Assembly: GCA_945486175.1 (NCBI GenBank)
Contig: CALYTA010000087.1
Span: forward strand, 1-5,400
Length of the DNA stretch: 5,400 bases
Direction: 5' to 3'
Source of the DNA: an uncultured Clostridia bacterium
GTDB lineage: Bacteria > Bacillota > Clostridia > Oscillospirales > Butyricicoccaceae
Shown here: positions 1 to 5,389 of the stretch, one piece after another
Layout: the number at the start of each line of letters is the position of its first letter
Position numbering within the stretch: position 1 is the first letter of the stretch
The notes under the pieces: model-generated
What the model saw: the letters and a program-made list of their open reading frames with translations, nothing else
Database searches by the model: none
What the model was told of the DNA's origin: nothing
Position numbers and translations under genes: made by a program

Positions 1-2
1 GT

Positions 3-350
3 GAAATCATGGCATGCCTGTTCCGCAAGGCACGTGACATGTCTGCCACGCAATACCCGGCACTGATCCGAGAATGCCTGAGCCTGTGCACCGCTTCCCT
101 GGATTACACGGAAATCCTGTCGTTCTCCCAGATTTTGCTGCAAAAGAACCTCAAACTGGAGCAGTTCTCGCTGCCGGGCGATTCTGTTGACGCATGGGGC
201 GGCATCATGTCCTCCAGCGGCGCATGGTGTTATGTCTATGACCTGCGCGAGGCATCCGATGCCCTTCTTACCTTTATATATGAGAGCATCTACACCAATT
301 CCACCATTGAACTCCCGCCCGCAACCGTAGACAAAAGCGCAGTCAACTGA
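3..350 (+). CDS. LytR-CpsA-Psr (LCP) family protein, C-terminal part (5' end outside window)
   Basis: The reading frame is open to the left edge, so this is the last 116 residues of a longer protein; the ATG at 9 has no ribosome binding site and is very unlikely to be the start. LCP proteins are membrane-anchored enzymes that transfer undecaprenyl-linked glycopolymers such as wall teichoic acid to peptidoglycan on the outer face of the membrane. The visible part fits the end of the LCP catalytic domain: a helix (EIMACLFRKARDMS) of the kind that follows the arginine-rich catalytic region, then a YTEILSFSQILL helix, an LEQFSLPGD strand, and a closing WCYVYDLREASDALLTFIYE segment, followed by a short polar tail. 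The catalytic arginines and membrane anchor would lie upstream and cannot be checked. A strong terminator follows 10 bases after the stop. The family call rests on pattern recall of a C-terminal fragment and is moderately sure. Confidence 0.68.
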   Translation, partial: EIMACLFRKARDMSATQYPALIRECLSLCTASLDYTEILSFSQILLQKNLKLEQFSLPGDSVDAWGGIMSSSGAWCYVYDLREASDALLTFIYESIYTNSTIELPPATVDKSAVN

Positions 351-360
351 AGATTGAACC

Positions 361-396
361 ACAGCCGTCCTGGTTTTTCAGGACGGCTGTTTTTTT
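361..396 (+). terminator. Intrinsic terminator of the LCP gene
   Basis: A perfect 12-bp stem (ACAGCCGTCCTG with CAGGACGGCTGT) closes a 6-base loop and runs into six further T residues. It begins 10 bases after the upstream stop codon and separates that gene from gldA. Confidence 0.95.
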
Positions 397-450
397 ATCA
401 GCATATACCATAAAACTTCCGAATTATTCGCCGCATTGTTTTGTTTGTTC

Positions 451-479
451 TTTACAACAGCAAAGGATTTTGATACACT
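451..479 (+). promoter_or_regulatory. Sigma-A-type promoter for gldA
   Basis: The -35 box TTTACA (451-456) and -10 box TACACT (474-479) are separated by 17 bases, and a TG at 471-472 gives an extended -10. Transcription should start near 486, leaving a leader of about 70 bases before gldA. The leader (486-556) is purine-rich at its start, has only weak possible stems (for example CTGGT near 504 with ACCGG at 517-521), and matches no riboswitch class I recognise. Confidence 0.7.
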
Positions 480-556
480 TATGGGTAAGAGAAGGGAGAG
501 TGCTGGTTTCTGGTGTACCGGTTCCCCTCAGGAAATAGGAAAGGAGTCATATTATT

Positions 557-1654
557 ATGTCTTACGGTATCAAATCCCCTGCAAAGTATGTCCAGGGCAA
601 TGGTGAGCTGTCCAATCTGGGCCGCAACGCCAAGAAAATGGGTGAAAAATTCCTCGTCCTCTGTTCTGCAAACAACAAAAAGCGCGTCGGTGATGCAATC
701 GAGGAAAGCCTGAAGTCGGTTGAAAAGGAAGTTGTTTTCTGCGAGTTCAACGGTGAATGCTCCAAGGCGGAAATTTCCCGCGTTATGGAAGTTGTCACCG
801 AGACCGGCTGTGATGTTGTCATCGGCGTCGGCGGCGGCAAGGTCATCGACACGGCAAAGGCTGTTGTCACCAATCTCGGCGGTTATCCGCTCATCATCAT
901 CCCGACCGTTGCATCCAACGACTCCCCGTGCAGCGGCGTCGCTGTTATTTATAATGATGAAGGCGTCGTCATCAAGGCACTGCTCATGAAGCGCAACCCG
1001 GATCTCGTTCTGGTCGATACCGCAGTCATTGCAAAATCCCCGAAGCGCCTACTGGTAGCCGGCATGGGCGATGCGCTGGCAACCTGGTTTGAGGCGCGCG
1101 CATGCAAAAATTCCGGCGCGAAGACCATGGCACGCGGCCTGTGCTCCAACACCGCACTGATGATGAGCAAGCTGTGCTATGACATCCTGATCCGTGATGG
1201 CGCAAAGGCACTCGAAGCACTGGAAGCCAAGGAACCGAATGATGCACTCGACAACGTGGTTGAGGCATGCATCTATCTGAGCGGCGTCGGCTTTGAGAGC
1301 GGCGGCCTGGCAGCAGCACATGCAATCAATGACGGCTTTGCCTATGTTCCGCAGGCACACGGCATGTACCATGGCGAGAAGGTTGCCTTCGGTACGCTGG
1401 CACAGCTGGTACTGGAAAAGGCTCCGGAAGATGAAATGAATGAGGTTCTGGGCTTCATGAAGGAAGTCGGCCTGCCGATGACGCTGGCTGACCTCGGCAT
1501 CACCGATGTCAAGGAAGACGAAATCCGCAAGGTTGCAGAGGCTGCCTGTGTTCCGACACAGTCCACCAAGAACCTGCGCAAGGATATCACAGCAGATGAG
1601 GTCTATGCCGCAATCATGGAAGCAGACAAGATCGGCACTGCATACAAGGCATAA
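557..1654 (+). CDS. gldA: Glycerol dehydrogenase, NAD-dependent (iron/zinc alcohol dehydrogenase family)
   Basis: A 365-residue cytoplasmic enzyme that oxidises glycerol to dihydroxyacetone with NAD+; it may also act on related 1,2-diols or run in reverse during fermentation. The start is the ATG preceded by AAGGAG at 541-546, ten bases upstream. The N-terminal Rossmann-like half carries GVGGGKVIDTAK (residues 90-101), the NAD-binding signature, and IPTVASNDSPCSGVAV (115-130), where D122 matches the substrate-binding aspartate of GldA. The C-terminal helical half carries the expected metal ligands: D172 in GDALATWFEA, H255 in LAAAHAIND and H272 in HGMYHGEKVAFG. Length matches the family norm of about 365-370. 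The gene is monocistronic between its own promoter and terminator. No dihydroxyacetone kinase or glycerol facilitator is nearby, so the physiological substrate is not fixed by context. The protein is rich in cysteine (ten residues), fitting an anaerobe. Confidence 0.95.
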   Translation: MSYGIKSPAKYVQGNGELSNLGRNAKKMGEKFLVLCSANNKKRVGDAIEESLKSVEKEVVFCEFNGECSKAEISRVMEVVTETGCDVVIGVGGGKVIDTAKAVVTNLGGYPLIIIPTVASNDSPCSGVAVIYNDEGVVIKALLMKRNPDLVLVDTAVIAKSPKRLLVAGMGDALATWFEARACKNSGAKTMARGLCSNTALMMSKLCYDILIRDGAKALEALEAKEPNDALDNVVEACIYLSGVGFESGGLAAAHAINDGFAYVPQAHGMYHGEKVAFGTLAQLVLEKAPEDEMNEVLGFMKEVGLPMTLADLGITDVKEDEIRKVAEAACVPTQSTKNLRKDITADEVYAAIMEADKIGTAYKA

Positions 1655-1683
1655 GTTTGTGCGATACATATTATATTTTACAG

Positions 1684-1716
1684 CGAGGTCGGGAAATGCT
1701 TCCCGGCCTCGTTTTC
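1684..1716 (+). terminator. Intrinsic terminator of gldA
   Basis: A 12-bp stem (CGAGGTCGGGAA with TTCCCGGCCTCG, one G-U pair) closes an ATGC loop and is followed by TTTTCT. It lies about 30 bases after the gldA stop codon. Confidence 0.9.
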
Positions 1717-1762
1717 TGCGGGATTTGTGTGCAAGGTCAGCCTAATTTTCCGCAAATTGTCC

Positions 1763-1791
1763 TTGCAATTGCATGGTCGGTGTGCTATTAT
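1763..1791 (+). promoter_or_regulatory. Promoter for tRNA-Pro
   Basis: TTGCAA (1763-1768) and TATTAT (1786-1791) are spaced by 17 bases, with TGC directly before the -10 giving an extended -10 element. The predicted start near 1798 is about 11 bases before the mature tRNA 5' end. Confidence 0.75.
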
Positions 1792-1808
1792 AGATAAGCA
1801 AGTTATTT

Positions 1809-1884
<76 letters not shown>

Positions 1885-1889
1885 TACCG

Positions 1890-1918
1890 ACGGACACGCG
1901 ATCGCGTGTCCGTTTTTT
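1890..1918 (+). terminator. Intrinsic terminator of tRNA-Pro
   Basis: An almost loopless palindrome, ACGGACACGCG (1890-1900) with CGCGTGTCCGT (1903-1913), is followed by a run of T residues to 1918. It begins six bases after the tRNA CCA end. In RNA the central CGATCG probably opens to form the loop. Confidence 0.9.
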
Positions 1919-1962
1919 GTTTTATCCATAAATACCTGAAAATCAATGCAAGGAGGATTTCC

Positions 1963-2709
1963 ATGCAATTCAAACACATTCCTATGGACGGCCCACAGAA
2001 TTTCCGGGATCTGGGTGGTTTTCTCACGCAGGACGGCAAAGCAGTCGCATGGAATCGCCTGTTCCGTTCCGACAGCCTTTCCGCACTGTCTGAGAAGGAT
2101 ATTCTGACTTTCCGCAGACTGAATATCCGTACCATTGTCGATCTGCGCGGCAGATCGGAACAAAAAGCCATGCCGGACAAAGTGCCGGAAGGAATTGCCT
2201 ATTATTCCTGCCCGATGATGCAGGAAGATATTTCCACGCCGGAAGATGCTGCCGGGCATTCCTTTGCACAAAGCCTGAAAATCGGCTATCTGGAAATGAT
2301 CGAAAAAAGTCCGGCAAATGTCGGCGCTGCGGCAAAAGCTGTCATGGAAGGCCTGAATAATGGCGCTGTTGTCTTCCATTGCACCGCAGGAAAGGATCGC
2401 ACCGGCGTATTGGCCGCGATCCTCCTGCTGCGGCTCGGTGTTCGCGAGGAGGATATTATCGCAGATTACCAGGTCAGCTACACGTATAATGCCAACGGCA
2501 TCAACCGCATCGTGCAAAATATCCCGCAGTTGAAAGCATATCTGGAACAGGCCGGAGAAGATTCCGTCCTGCATTCCCATCCCAAAAACATCCAGGCTGT
2601 GTTCGGGCTGCTGAACACGGATACGGTCGGCGCATGGCTGGAACACGCCGGTGTCAGTGCCGGGCTGCAGCAGTCCTTCTGTGATCATATGCTGGAACCG
2701 GCAGAATAA
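1963..2709 (+). CDS. Tyrosine/phosphoinositide-type protein phosphatase (MptpB/LipA-like, Y_phosphatase3 family)
   Basis: A 248-residue protein of the atypical tyrosine-protein phosphatase family that includes Mycobacterium MptpB and Listeria LipA, which dephosphorylate phosphotyrosine and phosphoinositides through a cysteinyl-phosphate intermediate. The start is the ATG behind AGGAGG at 1951-1956, six bases upstream; an in-frame GTG at 1906 lies inside the tRNA terminator and is rejected. Residues 13-19 read NFRDLGG, the usual N-terminal motif, followed by IVDLRGRSE at 58-66. The catalytic P-loop is HCTAGKDRTG (139-148), with nucleophile C140, R146, and the K144-D145 pair typical of the MptpB type. 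A C-terminal helical part (about 165-245) includes the WLEHAGVS element common in the family. No signal peptide or membrane segment is visible, so it should be cytoplasmic, unlike secreted virulence relatives. No clear promoter was found between 1919 and 1949, so it may depend on read-through from the tRNA unit. Its physiological substrate is unknown. Confidence 0.9.
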   Translation: MQFKHIPMDGPQNFRDLGGFLTQDGKAVAWNRLFRSDSLSALSEKDILTFRRLNIRTIVDLRGRSEQKAMPDKVPEGIAYYSCPMMQEDISTPEDAAGHSFAQSLKIGYLEMIEKSPANVGAAAKAVMEGLNNGAVVFHCTAGKDRTGVLAAILLLRLGVREEDIIADYQVSYTYNANGINRIVQNIPQLKAYLEQAGEDSVLHSHPKNIQAVFGLLNTDTVGAWLEHAGVSAGLQQSFCDHMLEPAE

Positions 2710-2748
2710 CGCCGATACGTTCTTTCTGCGTACCGGTTGCCCTGAATC

Positions 2749-2781
2749 AAAGCCCTGTTTCTCACGAAACAGGGCTTTTCT
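2749..2781 (+). terminator. Intrinsic terminator of the phosphatase gene
   Basis: A perfect 13-bp stem (AAAGCCCTGTTTC with GAAACAGGGCTTT) closes a TCAC loop, with a T-rich tail TTTTCTGT. It lies about 40 bases after the phosphatase stop codon. The A-rich left flank could allow weak function on the other strand too. Confidence 0.9.
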
Positions 2782-2810
2782 GTACCCGTTTTCTCCGCAA
2801 CGGAGCTGTA

Positions 2811-2840
2811 TTGACAAATCCACAGCGCGCAGGTTACAAT
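2811..2840 (+). promoter_or_regulatory. Strong sigma-A-type promoter for the methyltransferase leader
   Basis: A perfect TTGACA (2811-2816) and TACAAT (2835-2840) are spaced by 18 bases. The start of transcription should be near 2847, giving a leader of about 115 bases before the methyltransferase ATG. This is one of the two best promoters in the window. Confidence 0.78.
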
Positions 2841-2875
2841 AAATCAAACGATGCAAATCATCCGATTTATAACAG

Positions 2876-2925
2876 ACGCAGAACCGGAAAGCCCGATAAA
2901 AATGGAAAACGGTTCTGCGTTTTTT
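2876..2925 (+). promoter_or_regulatory. Candidate transcription attenuator (intrinsic terminator in the leader)
   Basis: A perfect 11-bp stem, ACGCAGAACCG (2876-2886) with CGGTTCTGCGT (2910-2920), closes a 23-base A-rich loop and is followed at once by T residues to 2925. It lies between the promoter at 2811-2840 and the ribosome binding site at 2947-2955, so it would end transcription before the gene. Upstream there is a small stem AAATC/GATTT (2855-2868). The motif TCCGAT occurs three times (2861, 2925, 2935) and CCGAT once in the loop. I do not recognise a known riboswitch or T-box class, and I cannot point to a convincing antiterminator. If no antitermination occurs, the product would be a short RNA of about 80 bases. 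Confidence 0.6.
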
Positions 2926-2961
2926 CCGATATGCTCCGATCTGGACAAAGGAGGGAATGCC

Positions 2962-3627
2962 ATGAAATTACTGCTGCATGCGCTGCTCAAATTTTCCGCT
3001 GGCCTGGTTCTGGTATGTCTGCTGTTGTTCCTGCCCGCGGGAACGCTGCATTATCCGGGTGCCTGGCTGTTTCTTGCCCTTTTGTTTCTTCCCATGCTGC
3101 TATTAGGGGCTGTCCTGCTCCTGAAAGCACCGAAGCTGCTCAAAAAGCGCCTGAACAGCAAGGAAACGGAATCCACACAAAAAGGCGTTATCGCAGCAAG
3201 CGGGCTGATTTTTCTCGCTGGCTTTGTCCTTGCCGGACTGGATTTCCGCTTCGGCTGGACAACCGTTCCGCAGTGGCTCGTTATCCCTGCATCGGTTCTG
3301 CTGCTTGCCTCCTATGGACTGTATGCGGAAGTCATGCGGGAAAACAGCTATCTTTCGCGGACCGTGGAGGTACAGGAAAACCAGACTGTCATTGACACCG
3401 GACTGTATGGCATTGTCCGCCATCCCATGTATCTCTCGACCATTGTGCTGTATCTGTCCATCCCGCTCGTACTTGGCTCCTGGATTTCATTCGCCGTATT
3501 TCTTCTGTATCCCGTGGTGATCGTATTCCGCATCCGCAATGAAGAACAGGTGCTGGAAGACGGCCTCGCGGGCTATTCGGAATACAAACAGCGCGTCAGA
3601 TACCGCCTTCTTCCATTCATCTGGTAA
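2962..3627 (+). CDS. Isoprenylcysteine carboxyl methyltransferase (ICMT)-like integral membrane methyltransferase
   Basis: A 221-residue membrane protein of the ICMT/phospholipid methyltransferase-like group, expected to use S-adenosylmethionine at the membrane; the bacterial members mostly have no known substrate. The start is the ATG behind AAAGGAGGG (2947-2955). An upstream in-frame ATG at 2851 lies only about four bases after the predicted transcription start, has no ribosome binding site, and would add a polar 37-residue extension running through the terminator hairpin, so it is disfavoured. About five hydrophobic segments are visible (roughly residues 4-25, 34-54, 75-95, 105-123 and a long one or hairpin at 157-190). 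The family core is GLYGIVRHPMYLS (147-159), then RIRNEEQVL (190-198) and the C-terminal GYSEYKQRVRYRLLPFIW (204-221), whose RHPxY and EE motifs form the cofactor site in relatives. It may be co-regulated with the AraC-type gene 69 bases downstream. No prenylated protein target is evident. Confidence 0.88.
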   Translation: MKLLLHALLKFSAGLVLVCLLLFLPAGTLHYPGAWLFLALLFLPMLLLGAVLLLKAPKLLKKRLNSKETESTQKGVIAASGLIFLAGFVLAGLDFRFGWTTVPQWLVIPASVLLLASYGLYAEVMRENSYLSRTVEVQENQTVIDTGLYGIVRHPMYLSTIVLYLSIPLVLGSWISFAVFLLYPVVIVFRIRNEEQVLEDGLAGYSEYKQRVRYRLLPFIW

Positions 3628-3635
3628 CAAAGGGC

Positions 3636-3658
3636 AGAAAACGTCGAGCGTTTTCTTT
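3636..3658 (+). promoter_or_regulatory. Inverted repeat in the gap before the AraC-type gene (weak terminator or operator)
   Basis: AGAAAACG (3636-3643) and CGTTTTCT (3649-3656) form a perfect 8-bp inverted repeat around TCGAG, followed by TT. As RNA the stem is A/U-rich and weak, with a poor U-tail. As DNA it sits about where a -35 region would be for the TATACT box at 3669-3674, so it could be an operator. Which role applies cannot be decided here. Confidence 0.4.
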
Positions 3659-3668
3659 CCGGGCAGCG

Positions 3669-3674
3669 TATACT
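3669..3674 (+). promoter_or_regulatory. Possible -10 box for the AraC-type regulator gene
   Basis: TATACT matches five of six -10 consensus bases. No good -35 is found: the best, TCGAGC at 3644-3649, is 19 bases away and matches three of six. A weak promoter that needs an activator is possible, but the start would fall near 3681, only about three bases before the ribosome binding site at 3684-3689. Confidence 0.35.
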
Positions 3675-3696
3675 GAACCTGTCAGGAGGTGAAGAA

Positions 3697-4575
3697 ATGA
3701 CGGAACACGCACTGGCTGTGCAGCGCATGCAGGACTATATTGAAACACATCTGGAGGATACCGTCACCCTGTCCGATCTCGCACGGGTATCACTTTTCTC
3801 CCCGTGGTATTCCTACCGGCTGTTTCGGAGGTATACCGGTCTGACGCCCGCAGACTATCAGCGCCGTCTGCGGCTTTCCCGGTCAGCCATACAACTGAAA
3901 CAGGGAGGCTGCCGTGTGATTGATGTGGCAAACGCGCTGGGCTTTGGCAGCGTGGACGGGTACCAGCGTGCATTTCTGCGGGAATTCGGCTGCAATCCCG
4001 GCGAATATGCCCGTACGAAGGTTCCGATCTCGCTCTTCATCCCCTACGGAGTCAAATTCAGAGAGCTCAGAAAGGAGACATTCGATATGAAAGACGTACA
4101 GAGTGTTTTCATCCAGCTGATTCACAGGCCTGAACGAAATGTGGTCCTCAAGCGCGGTGTGGCCGCAGAAGACTATTTCCCGTATTGTGAGGAAGTCGGC
4201 TGTGAGGTATGGGGACTGCTGGCCAGTATGGATTCTCTTTACGGAGAACCGGTCGGTCTGTGGCTGCCGGAACAATATCGGAAGCCCAATACTTCGACAT
4301 ATGTACAGGGTGTGGAAGTCCCGGTGGATTACGACGGTGTCATTCCCGAGGGATTCGACATGATCCGGCTTCCGGAGACAGAATATCTGATGTTTCAGGG
4401 AGAACCGTTCCAGGAGGAGGATTACTGCGAAGCAATCCGGATGGTACAGCACGCCATGGACCGGTATGATCCCGCAGTGATTCATCGGGTCTGGAAGGAC
4501 ACAGCTCCCCGCATCCAGCTGGAACCGCGCGGAGAACGCGGCTATATCGAGCTGCGCGCGGTAAAACCGAAATAA
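3697..4575 (+). CDS. AraC-family transcriptional regulator with C-terminal GyrI-like effector-binding domain
   Basis: A 292-residue DNA-binding regulator with the Rob/SoxS-like layout: N-terminal AraC DNA-binding domain and C-terminal small-molecule-binding domain. The start is the ATG seven bases behind AGGAGG (3684-3689). The first helix-turn-helix lies near residues 25-48 (LSDLARVSLFSPWYSYRLFRRYTG). The second is near 73-98, with VIDVANALGFGSVDGYQRAFLREFG followed by the family signature NPGEY (100-104). A linker with LFIPYGVKF (113-121) leads to the GyrI-like domain, about 130-290, ending ERGYIELRAVKPK, where the glutamate-rich strand is typical. Relatives bind cationic drugs or other ligands and activate efflux or modification genes. 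The upstream ICMT-like gene on the same strand is the obvious candidate target along with the regulator itself, but this is inference. The ligand is unknown. A bidirectional terminator follows. Confidence 0.93.
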   Translation: MTEHALAVQRMQDYIETHLEDTVTLSDLARVSLFSPWYSYRLFRRYTGLTPADYQRRLRLSRSAIQLKQGGCRVIDVANALGFGSVDGYQRAFLREFGCNPGEYARTKVPISLFIPYGVKFRELRKETFDMKDVQSVFIQLIHRPERNVVLKRGVAAEDYFPYCEEVGCEVWGLLASMDSLYGEPVGLWLPEQYRKPNTSTYVQGVEVPVDYDGVIPEGFDMIRLPETEYLMFQGEPFQEEDYCEAIRMVQHAMDRYDPAVIHRVWKDTAPRIQLEPRGERGYIELRAVKPK

Positions 4576-4599
4576 TATTCTCCCTCGTCCGCACAGACA

Positions 4600-4630
4600 A
4601 AAACCGGTACTGCCAGGCAGTACCGGTTTT
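4600..4630. terminator. Bidirectional intrinsic terminator between convergent genes
   Basis: A perfect 14-bp stem (AAAACCGGTACTGC, 4600-4613, with GCAGTACCGGTTTT, 4617-4630) closes a 3-base loop. Reading rightwards it ends in TTTT, and reading leftwards the opposite strand gives TTTTTG. It lies 25 bases after the AraC-type stop and 18 bases beyond the 3' end of the minus-strand FNT gene, so it should serve both. Confidence 0.9.
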
Positions 4631-4647
4631 CCCATTTTATGAATCTT

Positions 4648-5271
4648 TTATTTTCCCGGACGCAGCAGCGGGATGAGAACGCCGCCAATGCCGTTGCCGA
4701 TGATAATCACGGCAACACAGATCACCGTGCGCAGTGACCACGCCGAACCGGCAAAGAAATAAAACATATCCGCGATGGAATGCTCCATACCGGCCAGAAT
4801 AAACACCGGCACACACAGGAATACACCGAGAATCTTTGTCAGCGGATCGGTAAACCGCCGATAGCCGTCAACCGCTATGTACATCAGGATGCCGCAGCCG
4901 ATGCCGAGCACCAAAAGGCTGAGCAGGGAATCGCCCGTCTTGACAGCACACATCTCCGCCGCCTTTTCACACAGGGCGGTCTGCCGTGTCAGGTGCAGGC
5001 CGAGACCGATGACGCCGGTGCCGACCAGGTTGCCTGCAATCACAACCAGCAGACGACCGATATAATCCAGATTGCAGTTGTCCGGCAGATAGCCCACCAT
5101 GCCGGTGTACAGCGCCATGCCGCGTGTCACGACCGCAAACAGGCCGACTGAGAATAAAACAGCGCCAACATATTTGTTGTCGCATCCCAGGAACACCACG
5201 CCGCCGATGGCGATGCAAATACCTGCCGAAACGGCGCGGCGAAACAAATCCAATAACTTTTCTGACTGCAT
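4648..5271 (-). CDS. Formate/nitrite transporter (FNT) family channel, compact form
   Basis: A 207-residue integral membrane protein of the FNT family, pentameric channels for formate, nitrite, hydrosulfide or other small monovalent anions. The start is the ATG at 5271-5269, with GGAAAGGAAAG upstream (core AAGGA at 5283-5279, seven bases away). A longer in-frame start at 5358 lies at the predicted transcription start and is rejected. Six hydrophobic segments can be placed. Family marks are SAGICIAIGG (15-24), YTGMVGYL near 55-62 for the omega-loop region, GNLVGTGV (80-87), GMEHSIADMF (161-170) with the central pore histidine H164, and GNGIGGVLI (192-200). T56, K111 and H164 appear to align with FocA T91, K156 and H209, from memory. 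It is much shorter than FocA (about 285), mainly through a short N-terminus and a nearly absent TM5-TM6 loop. The usual Asn of EHSxAN is Asp (D168). The ion carried cannot be told from sequence; formate export in fermentation is plausible. Confidence 0.88.
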   Translation of the reverse strand: MQSEKLLDLFRRAVSAGICIAIGGVVFLGCDNKYVGAVLFSVGLFAVVTRGMALYTGMVGYLPDNCNLDYIGRLLVVIAGNLVGTGVIGLGLHLTRQTALCEKAAEMCAVKTGDSLLSLLVLGIGCGILMYIAVDGYRRFTDPLTKILGVFLCVPVFILAGMEHSIADMFYFFAGSAWSLRTVICVAVIIIGNGIGGVLIPLLRPGK

Positions 5272-5360
5272 ATTTCTTTCCTTTCCAGTCTGTTTTTCCG
5301 GCCTTTTTTCAAAAAATGCGTGCGGAAACTCCCGCCAGCCGGATCGCATTATCCTCACCG

Positions 5361-5389
5361 ATTGTACACCGCTGCCATGCCATTGTCAA
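5361..5389 (-). promoter_or_regulatory. Strong sigma-A-type promoter for the FNT gene
   Basis: On the minus strand TTGACA (plus positions 5389-5384) and TACAAT (5366-5361) are spaced by exactly 17 bases. The start should be near 5354, giving a leader of about 80 bases. In the leader, GCGGG/TCCGC can form a short stem, a TTTTTTGAAAAAA tract follows, and TCCGGCT can pair with GGCCGGA around them. This hints at a folded leader, but no known riboswitch is recognised. Confidence 0.8.

Noticed and set aside
515..523. GTACCGGTT occurring at 515-523, 2730-2738 and 4620-4628 as a dispersed repeat
   Set aside because: The match is nine bases around a self-complementary ACCGGT core with no longer flanking identity; the third copy is part of a terminator stem. 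Chance is the simplest explanation.
486..556. Riboswitch in the gldA leader
   Set aside because: Only weak short pairings are visible, with no terminator or sequestering stem near the ribosome binding site.
1049..1669. Long open frame on the minus strand opposite gldA, with similar minus-strand frames opposite the phosphatase and the AraC-type gene
   Set aside because: These are antisense shadows of strongly coding plus-strand genes with clear family motifs; they have no ribosome binding sites and their products resemble no protein family.
1906..1962. Longer N-terminus of the phosphatase from the GTG at 1906
   Set aside because: The GTG sits inside the tRNA terminator stem and lacks a ribosome binding site, while the ATG at 1963 has an ideal one and the protein starts just before the NFRDLGG motif as expected.
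5272..5358. N-terminal extension of the FNT protein from the ATG at 5358
   Set aside because: It would start at or before the predicted transcription start (about 5354), adds a polar stretch not seen in the family, and the internal ATG at 5271 has a suitable ribosome binding site.
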